DNA of 5,413 bases, taken from positions 1 to 5,413 of the forward strand of contig CAYPYX010000109.1 of NCBI GenBank assembly GCA_964415065.1. The letters are read 5' to 3'. Both the position numbers and the translations under genes were made by a program. The first letter of the stretch is position 1. Every line of letters starts with the position of its first letter. Positions 1-5,413 of the stretch are shown here, piece after piece. This DNA is from VMCP01 sp964415065 (GTDB lineage: Bacteria; Bacteroidota; Bacteroidia; NS11-12g; UBA955). The notes below the pieces were generated by a model that worked only from the letters and a program-made list of their open reading frames with translations, was not told the origin of the DNA and searched no databases.

Positions 1-3000
1 CAAAATGCATTGAATTTTGATGGTGTAGACGATTATGTAGGTTTAAATAGTTCAATTTACAGCGATGGAGTTCAGAATTTTACCATTGAATGTTGGATAA
101 AAACCAATACTACAACAGCTACTGGATCAAATTATCATACAATTTTAGGTCGTGAAAATGCCGGTGGAGCGAATTTTAGAAATCCCAGTATTTACATTAA
201 AGGGGGGGAATTGCACACGGATATGTCCGATCAAACCAGCTCGGTTCGATACGATGTATTAACAACGAATGTAGGATTGAAAGCCAATCTTTGGTATCAT
301 ATTGCATTTGTAAAATCTGGAACCATGCAATATCTGTATGTAAACGGTAAATTAGNNNNNNNNNNGCCAATATTTTAGGTAATTATAACCTTTGCTGGAA
401 TGATAACTATTACACGGGAGGCTTGGATGAAGTTCGATTTTGGAGCACTGCAAGAACTCAAGCGCAAATCAATGATTACATGACCCGTAATCCCAAGAAA
501 AACGAGACGGGGTTGGTGGCTTATTTTAAAATGGATGAAGCTTCAGGAACAACCATTTCCAATTACTCTACCAATAATAGCTCAATCAATGGAACCATTT
601 ATGGAGGTGCAACGCGCATTTCTGGATTGAAAACATTCTTTGCTCCCAACTCATTAGACTTTGATGGAACCAATGATTATTTATACGCGCCTCTAACCAC
701 TTCCAATACAAATTCTTACACAACTGAATATTGGGTAAAATTAAAAACAGGTAGTAAAAAGCAGGATATATTAGATATTTATGATGATTTGGTATCTACA
801 CCCAATGCCATGATAAGTTATGTTAACACTTCAAACCAATTACGTTGGTGGATGCGCAGTGGTGGATCTACTTCCGAGGTTGTAGGGCCCACGTTATCAT
901 TGAATACTTGGTATCATGTTGCCTGTGTATATAACAACGGCGTAGCTACTATTTATTGGGAAGATGAATCTATGAATTCTGGATCGGCTAGCAATTCATC
1001 GATGGTTTCGCATGGATTGGATGGTGCTGATTATATGACCATTGGTGCGGATGCAGCGCCCATATCTGGTGCGACTCCAACAGCTCATTCTTCAATTGTA
1101 ATAGATGAAGTTCGAATTTGGTCGACAGCAAGAACCCAAGCACAGGTAGAACAATTTAGATATCAAGCGTTGCCCAATTCCACTTCGGGATTGATTTCTT
1201 TTTATAATTTTAACTATGGTACTGCGTCAAGTTCCAATTCCGATGTGAGTCAAATTCTGGATGGTATGGGAACCAATCCCGCTTCGTTCAATAATTTTTC
1301 ATTAACCGGATCATCTTCGAATTTAATAGCACAGGATACCATAGTTCCTGTAAAGTATCATTGGTTTGGCGAATCCAATTCCACATTTTCAAATTCTACC
1401 AACTGGTCACAATACACTGCACCACAGAATGGTATGGATTTGGAAATTGATGCAAATTCAAGCAGCAGTCCCGTTTTATCCAGCAATTTGTTTTGCAACT
1501 ACTTGACTTTGCCAAGTGGTAAAACCATTACGTTGAATGATAAATATTTAGTGCTTAAAAGTGGCTTTACGGGTTCGGGTGTTTTTGTGGGAAGTTTAAA
1601 TTCACAACTTCTTTTGAAACGATTTTTTGCGAATACTACTTTGAATTTGTCTCAAACCACTACAGGAGTTACTAACGCATTAAAAGTGTTATCATTTGGA
1701 AGTTCGAGTTTTACTTTAACCGCGGGCACATCACTAGAAATTAATGAAAAATTAGAAGGAACTACAGGTACATTTAATGCAAATGGCAACGTTACGCTGA
1801 AGAGTACTGCCACAAAAACAGCGAATGCCCTAATAGCGTCGGATGCTTCGGTAACGGGGAATTTAACAGTGGAATCCTATATTCCCGCAAAACGAGCATT
1901 TCGTTTAATTAGCAGTGCCGTAAACAGCAGCTCCTCGATTTATAATAATTGGCAGGAAGGTGGTGCAAATGTTTCGGGTAGAGGAACCCATATTACAGGC
2001 TCTGGAGCCAATGGAACCGATATCACCGTTGCAGGTAATGCTTCTTTATTCAAGTACAATAATGTTCTCAAGTTTTGGGATCCCGTTAATTCAACCAATA
2101 ATAACTCTACCGATTTAATTACGGCAGGAACTCCATATCGCATGTTGATAAGAGGTGATAGAACGATTGATTTAACCAAGAACACAAGTACTCCCAACAA
2201 TACCACTTTAAGAACAACCGGAACATTGAATACTGGAAATGTTACAGTTACCATGCCCGCGGGAACTACTTCGAATTCGGATGTATTCGTAGGAAATCCG
2301 TTTCAAGCCCCTTTGAATATGTCTTTGTTGTTGGCCGATAACAATGTGAATTCCAATTTCAAATCGGATGTAATGTATATTTGGGACCCCACCATAAACA
2401 CACGAGGTGCCTATGTTACGGTGTCATTGCCCGCGGGAAGCAATGCTTCGAATTCAGCGGCTAATAAATACTTAATGCCGGGTCAAGCTGCTTTTTTGAA
2501 GACCAAAAACGCAGGATCTGCTACTTTAATTTTATCCAACCAGTATATTGAAAACGTGAATCGTACATCTACTTTTAAGGAAGAAATGAATTTTTCGGAG
2601 CTTAAAATGCAACTGTATTCCACGGATTCCACGAATGCAATAATTACGGATGGATTATTGTTGTTGTTTGGTGAGGGATATAATTCTGATTTCGACGAAG
2701 ATGATGCAACCAAAGCGGATAATTTGGACGAAAATTTAAGTGTTAAACAGGGATTAAATCGATACAGTATCGTAAAGCAAAACTATAACTTAAGTTCGGA
2801 TACGTTGAATTTAAGTCTATTGCGCTACAGAGGTTTGAAATACAAAGCTGTATTTAAACCGTTGCAGATGAAATACTTGGAGTTTTATTTGTGGGATAGG
2901 GAATTAGATTCATTGTTGCCAATTCATCCTATCAATCAAACTGAATATGATTTTGATGTGAGTAGTTCTGGCTTATCTAGAGAAGATCGATTTGCAATTA

Positions 3001-3293
3001 TTGTAAAATCCGATGGTACATTTTCCAAAGTAAATACGGTTGTGAACAAAACGATTAAGGTGTATCCCAATCCGTCTAACGGCAGATTTTATATTAATGG
3101 ATTAGATTTCGAAAATTTTGGTTCATCAAACTCTTTCGATTTAATTGAAATTCTAGATGTTACTGGAAAGAAAATGAATTTTCAAATTTTAAATTCGAAT
3201 GATTCATTTGAAATTCAATTACAGCATTTTACATCCGGTGTATACTTTTTAAACATCGATGGAAAAGTAATACGTCTAGTAATCTCCGAGTAG
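1..3293 (+). CDS. Large secreted tandem-LamG protein with T9SS type A sorting domain (5'-partial, internal assembly gap)
   Basis: The 5' end lies before the window: frame 1 is open from base 1 and already reads into a LamG domain (NALNFDGVDDYVGL). Frame 1 runs to base 355. After ten Ns the same protein resumes in frame 3 at base 366 (ANILGNYN...LDEVRFW). About 118 plus 975 residues are visible. In order: LamG-like domain A (about 1-500, closing motif LDEVRFW at 423-443); LamG-like domain B (about 510-1310, opening GLVAYF, LDFDGTNDY near 654, closing IDEVRIW at 1101-1121, trailing GLISFYNFNYG linker); a beta-rich region opening with YHWFGES...NW (about 1353-1850); a module shared by many secreted Bacteroidota proteins (about 1857-2560, YIPAKRAFRLISS, GNPFQAP, WDP, RGAY, PGQAAF); a divergent segment; and an 80-residue T9SS type A domain (3051-3290, TIKVYPNPSNG). 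LamG folds often bind carbohydrate or mediate adhesion, so a surface adhesin or glycan-binding role is inferred. No catalytic domain is seen. The signal peptide must lie upstream. Confidence 0.9.
356..365. other. Assembly gap (10 Ns) of unknown true length, inside LamG domain A
   Basis: Ten Ns separate YLYVNGKL (frame 1) from ANILGNYN (frame 3). Base 355 (G) is the first base of a codon and base 366 starts a codon in the downstream frame, so the true missing length must be 2 modulo 3; ten does not fit. The stretch is therefore best read as a placeholder. By comparison with the equivalent strand-loop-strand of domain B, roughly 10-20 residues (about 30-60 bases) are missing; this estimate is inference. 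Any stop or frameshift called here is an artefact. Confidence 0.95.
510..1310 (+). other. Second LamG-like (concanavalin-type lectin/glucanase fold) domain with trailing linker
   Basis: The unit begins with GLVAYFKMDEASG, followed by LDFDGTNDY, the central YTTEYWVKL strand, NTWYHVACVYNNG and the closing IDEVRIWSTARTQAQ. The same landmarks occur in domain A: LNFDGVDDY, FTIECWIK, LWYHIAFVKSG and LDEVRFWSTARTQAQ. The WSTARTQAQ stretch is identical in both copies, although several codons differ (for example tcg versus agc for serine), so the duplication is not recent at DNA level. The end carries a GLISFYNFNYGTA...FNNFSLTG linker common after LamG domains in Bacteroidota. Domain assignment is from motif recognition. 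Confidence 0.8.
3051..3290 (+). other. T9SS type A C-terminal sorting domain
   Basis: The last 80 residues start with TIKVYPNPSNGRFYI, the hallmark of the Por-secretion/T9SS type A domain. They continue with IEILDVTGKKM and end with FTSGVYFLNIDGKVIRLVI, matching the usual 'YPNP..G / v.v.d..Gk / l..GvY.l.i' pattern. In the known family this beta-sandwich directs export across the outer membrane by the type IX system and is normally cleaved, with attachment to the surface or release. It fixes the protein as extracellular and the host as a T9SS-carrying Bacteroidota. Confidence 0.93.
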
Positions 3294-3299
3294 GAGATT
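3281..3299 (+). terminator. Candidate stem-loop terminator overlapping the stop codon of the LamG/T9SS gene
   Basis: A perfect 7-bp inverted repeat, AATCTCC-GAGTA-GGAGATT, has a 5-base loop. The TAG stop (3291-3293) spans the loop and the first base of the right arm. Two G-U pairs (3280/3300 and 3279/3301) could extend the stem. The following bases (TATTGTTCAT) are only moderately T-rich, so this is a weak intrinsic terminator at best. Its position between two convergent genes fits transcription termination. Confidence 0.45.
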
Positions 3300-3332
3300 G
3301 TATTGTTCATAATATAGTATTTAGTTTAGGAC

Positions 3333-4001
3333 TTACAATCCCAACAATGTATCATTAAAGGGTTGTGCTTTTTTCCATTTATCGATGATGTATAAATCAA
3401 AATTAGGTTCTAAAGCTACTTCCGGTTCAAACTCGTGACGGATGTAAAATTGTTTGTTGTAAATCAACGGTTGTTCTAAGGCTGCTTTTTTGAATTCCGG
3501 TGGTAGAATCTTGTTTTTCTCTCCAAGTACTTCTCCAAAAGTTTCTTTGAATACCGGTTCAGAAATGACCCTACTTAATCGCTGAGGATCAGCAACTAAA
3601 TTCGATCTTAATTTATATAAATCTTCCTTTTCAGGCAAATAAACACCCGAATAAACAGAACAACTTTCAGCTCCCAATTCAAAATAAATGCCCCCGGGCC
3701 ACATCGTTTTTCGACCACCTATATGCAATGATGCAGAACAAAATGTTTTGTAAGGAGTTTTATCTTTGCTGAAACGAGTATCTTTATAGATACGGAATAC
3801 ACATTCTTTAGCAGTTAAACCATTGTAGTTCGGATTCTCCTGAATCATCAACTCAATTAATCGTTCAACAAATCCTAGAAACGGCAGTTTTACTTCAGAC
3901 TCATATCGCTTTTTATTTTCGTCAAACCAACTTTTTTGATTGTTTTTAGACAATTCGATAAAGAATTCAAAAAATCCGATTTCAAAATGAGTGCGTTTCA
4001 T
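3333..4001 (-). CDS. DUF2461 (TIGR02453) family protein
   Basis: The 222-residue product has the usual length of the DUF2461 family, whose function is unknown. The N-terminal block FFEFFIELSKNNQKSWFDEN (about residues 10-29), with NKKRYE following, is typical. The family signature FRIYKDTRFSKDKTPYKT lies at residues 69-86, followed by the H-I-G-G and P-G-G-I-Y glycine-rich segment (93-105) and a C-terminal FYIRHEFEPE block. There is no signal peptide or membrane segment, so it is probably cytoplasmic. The frame stays open upstream to an ATG at 4118, but I chose ATG 3999-4001: homology begins there, a TAnnTTTG motif lies 23 bases upstream, and the longer form would overlap the divergent gene. 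It is convergent with the LamG gene (39-bp gap) and divergent from the ElyC-like gene. No Shine-Dalgarno sequence is seen, as usual in Bacteroidota. Confidence 0.9.
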   Translation of the reverse strand: MKRTHFEIGFFEFFIELSKNNQKSWFDENKKRYESEVKLPFLGFVERLIELMIQENPNYNGLTAKECVFRIYKDTRFSKDKTPYKTFCSASLHIGGRKTMWPGGIYFELGAESCSVYSGVYLPEKEDLYKLRSNLVADPQRLSRVISEPVFKETFGEVLGEKNKILPPEFKKAALEQPLIYNKQFYIRHEFEPEVALEPNFDLYIIDKWKKAQPFNDTLLGL

Positions 4002-4024
4002 ACAGGTTGCGTTATTTAGAAATT

Positions 4025-4032
4025 CAAAAGTA
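4025..4032 (-). promoter_or_regulatory. Bacteroidota-type -7 promoter element for the DUF2461 gene
   Basis: On the minus strand the bases read TACTTTTG, an exact match to the Bacteroidota sigma factor -7 consensus TAnnTTTG. It ends 23 bases before the chosen ATG at 4001, which would give a leader of about 20 nt. No TTG is found at the usual 17-23 base spacing upstream, so the -33 element is weak or absent. Confidence 0.55.
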
Positions 4033-4049
4033 GAGTTACAACTTCGAAT

Positions 4050-4063
4050 TATCTCTATATCTC
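4050..4063. repeat. Short direct repeat TATCTC-TA-TATCTC between the divergent promoters
   Basis: Two exact TATCTC copies lie 8 bases apart (4050-4055 and 4058-4063), in the roughly 33-base spacer between the two opposing -7 elements. A palindromic TTCGAA (4043-4048) lies just beside them. The position would suit a regulator binding site, but the units are short and AT-rich, so chance is quite possible. Confidence 0.25.
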
Positions 4064-4065
4064 CG

Positions 4066-4073
4066 TACCTTTG
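4066..4073 (+). promoter_or_regulatory. Bacteroidota-type -7 promoter element for the DUF218/ElyC-like gene
   Basis: TACCTTTG matches TAnnTTTG exactly and ends 8 bases before the ATG at 4082. If transcription starts about 4 bases after the motif, the leader is only about 5 nt, so the mRNA would be nearly leaderless. No proper -33 TTG is present; the nearest candidate is TTCG at 4043-4046. The motif is short and could occur by chance, but its placement just before a supported start raises its credibility. Confidence 0.55.
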
Positions 4074-4081
4074 AGCACAAT

Positions 4082-4912
4082 ATGTTCTTCTTCGTAAGCA
4101 AAATCCTTCATTTTGCAATCAACCCATTATTTTGGGTGATGTTTTTCTTAGTGTTAGCTTTTTTACGTTTGAAAAATCCTGGACCTAATCCATTAACGGG
4201 CTGGAAGCGAGTTGTGATTTCTGTTTATTATCATCAAGCTAGAGCTCATTTGATTAGAGCACTGATAATTCTCTTTGTATTTGGAAATAGTGTTTTAACA
4301 AATGAATTATTGATATGGTGGGAAACCCCTTTATCATCCAAGAAAATCCATTCGGATTCGAATTTCCCTAAAACAGCTGTTGTTTTAGGTGGTTTTGGAA
4401 CCTATAATATTCACTCCCATTGGTACCGATTGAATGATGCATCGGAGCGTTTATTATCTGGGATGGAAGGTCTGATACATAACAGATTCGATCGAGTAAT
4501 TTTAAGTGGTGGTAATTCCAATATTTTTGACAAACGATTTTTTGATGCCGATAATGCTAAAAATTATTTGTGGCGCTTCAAATTAGACACTACCAAAGTA
4601 ATTGCAGATAACCATTCTCGAAACACAACGGAAAACGCACTTTTTACAAAAAGGATACTCGATAGTTTGTCCATTGATGAACCCATATTATTGATAACAA
4701 GTGCTGCACATATGCCACGTTCCATTGCTTGTTATGAAAAGTATCAAATAAAAATCGTTCCCTATCCGGTGCAACATTTGGGAAATGCAGACCGCAATTA
4801 TAGTATTTCAAGTTACATTATTCCGAGTACATTAGCCATGGAGAAAATGCAGAATTTACTTCATGAATGGGTGGGTTTTATAGCGTATAAGTTGGCGGGA
4901 AAAATTAATTGA
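4082..4912 (+). CDS. DUF218 membrane protein of the ElyC/SanA/YdcF group
   Basis: The 276-residue product has two N-terminal hydrophobic segments (about residues 5-30 and 57-80), as in ElyC, followed by a DUF218 domain. Family landmarks are visible: AVVLGGFG (99-106), DRVILSGGNSN (137-147), NHSRNTTENALFTKRIL (177-193), ILLITSAAHMPRS (202-214), and a C-terminal HEWVGFIAYKLAG helix (261-273) typical of this family. In E. coli, ElyC affects peptidoglycan synthesis and lipid carrier use, SanA affects vancomycin exclusion and YdcF binds S-adenosylmethionine; the biochemical activity is not settled. An envelope role is therefore inferred, with the DUF218 domain probably facing the periplasm. ATG 4082 is the first start codon after an in-frame stop at 4031-4033, and it lies 8 bases after a -7 element. 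It is divergent from the DUF2461 gene and convergent with the MBOAT gene (55-bp gap). The protein appears complete. Confidence 0.88.
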   Translation: MFFFVSKILHFAINPLFWVMFFLVLAFLRLKNPGPNPLTGWKRVVISVYYHQARAHLIRALIILFVFGNSVLTNELLIWWETPLSSKKIHSDSNFPKTAVVLGGFGTYNIHSHWYRLNDASERLLSGMEGLIHNRFDRVILSGGNSNIFDKRFFDADNAKNYLWRFKLDTTKVIADNHSRNTTENALFTKRILDSLSIDEPILLITSAAHMPRSIACYEKYQIKIVPYPVQHLGNADRNYSISSYIIPSTLAMEKMQNLLHEWVGFIAYKLAGKIN

Positions 4913-4936
4913 TCTTTTGGGGGGAGGGTAACAACG

Positions 4937-4954
4937 TGGTACTATTAAATACCA
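4937..4954. terminator. Weak stem-loop between the convergent ElyC-like and MBOAT genes
   Basis: TGGTA (4937-4941) and TACCA (4950-4954) form a 5-bp inverted repeat around an AT-rich loop; one bulged C allows a sixth pair. It sits in the 55-bp convergent gap, which also holds a G-rich run just after the upstream stop (4918-4928). There is no T-tract on the plus strand. It could be a bidirectional terminator, but the stem is short. Confidence 0.25.
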
Positions 4955-4967
4955 TCGATTGTGATTA

Positions 4968-5413
4968 TCAATACTTCAAATAGTAGAAGGGTAGCGGGGA
5001 AGATTTTTCAAATTGGTAGGCAATAAAAATAATTACCACCATAATTAAGGAAAATATTATCCAGTGCATGGATTCAATACTTCTCTCTATTTTGGGATAA
5101 ACACTTCCCAAAGTGAATTGAATAACAGCCACAAATAAGGTAATCACTAGAACCCAAGGATATAAATTCACCCAATCTGAAATCAAACTAAAATCAAGTT
5201 CCCGAAGAATTTTTGTGATGATTCCGTTAGCTACTTCAAACGAGCTCGCTTTGAAGTAAATTCCGCTATACACCAAAAATGTAAAAGTCAATGCAATTGA
5301 AAAGCTTCGATATATCCATTTGGGAACGAATGACTTTACTTTTATTCTCCAATCGCTGGTGAAAATATCCCATACCAAGGCCAACGCATGTAACATCCCC
5401 CAAAACCAATAAT
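4968..5413 (-). CDS. MBOAT family membrane O-acyltransferase, C-terminal part (5' end outside window)
   Basis: About 147 C-terminal residues are visible. The frame is open to the right edge and reads YWFWGMLHALALVW, so the ATG at 5394-5396 is an internal methionine. The W-G-x-L-H segment resembles the stretch just after the GLWHG motif in AlgI/DltB-like MBOAT proteins. It is followed by a loop (FVPKWIYR), a hydrophobic helix ending in GIYFKASSFEVA (family usual: WIFFRAxSFxxA), two more membrane helices (about 5184-5101 and 5067-5008), and the final PFYYLKY, close to the common 'FIYFQF' ending. The family transfers acyl groups, often acetyl, to polysaccharides, teichoic acids or lipids at the membrane; the substrate is unknown here. 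The G and K at the usual W and R positions are mild departures. The expected catalytic histidine lies beyond the window and cannot be checked. Confidence 0.78.
   Translation of the reverse strand, partial: YWFWGMLHALALVWDIFTSDWRIKVKSFVPKWIYRSFSIALTFTFLVYSGIYFKASSFEVANGIITKILRELDFSLISDWVNLYPWVLVITLFVAVIQFTLGSVYPKIERSIESMHWIIFSLIMVVIIFIAYQFEKSSPLPFYYLKY

Noticed and set aside
10..378. Short stand-alone protein starting at TTG 10 and ending at 378
   Set aside because: The frame is open to base 1 and the end is created only by the N gap; the TTG codes for leucine inside a LamG motif (NALNFDG).
1940..2254. Minus-strand reading frame of 104 codons
   Set aside because: It lies antisense inside the T9SS protein gene and shows no family features; its valine/leucine-rich sequence is a shadow of the coding strand.
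2256..2263. CCCGCGGG palindrome as a regulatory site
   Set aside because: Both copies (also 2430-2437) are in the same codon register encoding Pro-Ala-Gly deep inside a coding region.
2483..2713. Minus-strand reading frame of 76 codons
   Set aside because: It is antisense to a well-supported coding region and has no recognisable domain or promoter.
423..3293. Separate gene starting at TTG 423
   Set aside because: That TTG is the leucine of the LamG closing motif LDEVRFW, and the frame reads back sensibly to the gap at 366.
4002..4118. 39-residue N-terminal extension of the DUF2461 protein from ATG 4118
   Set aside because: It would cross the likely promoters, overlap the start of the divergent gene, and add residues outside the family's homologous region.
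4968..5396. Complete small four-helix membrane protein starting at ATG 5396
   Set aside because: The frame continues upstream to the window edge with residues (YWFWG) that match the MBOAT family, so it is a truncated larger gene.
1..5413. CRISPR array, mobile element, tRNA/rRNA, riboswitch or a new defence system
   Set aside because: No regularly spaced repeats, transposase or integrase motifs, terminal inverted repeats or RNA gene signatures were seen; coding density is high and every gene fits a known family.

Overview
The window looks like a contig fragment from a low-GC member of the Bacteroidota (flavobacteria-like). Three things support this. The largest protein ends in a type IX secretion (T9SS) type A sorting domain. 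Its tandem LamG modules and a 'GNPFQAP...WDP...RGAY...PGQAAF' module are typical of secreted Bacteroidota proteins. Both promoters in the one divergent intergenic region carry the Bacteroidota -7 motif TAnnTTTG, and no Shine-Dalgarno sequence is visible. I did not compute a GC value; codon use is clearly AT-rich.

Layout. Positions 1-3293 (+) hold the 3' part of one very large secreted/surface protein gene: two LamG-like domains, a beta-rich middle and a T9SS C-terminal domain. It is interrupted at 356-365 by ten Ns that do not keep the reading frame, so the gene falsely appears split. A stem-loop straddles its stop codon. Positions 3333-4001 (-) hold a DUF2461 family gene, convergent with the large gene. 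An 80-bp divergent promoter region (4002-4081) follows, with one -7 element for each direction. Positions 4082-4912 (+) hold a membrane-anchored DUF218 protein of the ElyC/SanA/YdcF group. Positions 4968-5413 (-) hold the C-terminal part of an MBOAT-type membrane O-acyltransferase whose 5' end lies beyond the right edge.

How the genes relate. They are mostly convergent or divergent single units, so no operon is visible. The common thread is the cell envelope: a secreted adhesion-like LamG protein, an ElyC-like envelope protein and a polysaccharide/envelope O-acyltransferase. Proximity alone does not show that they work together. I see no mobile element, CRISPR array, tRNA or rRNA, and nothing that convincingly forms a new defence or metabolic system. 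The points most worth a second look are the frame-breaking assembly gap, the compact divergent promoter with a nearly leaderless transcript, and the stop-codon stem-loop.
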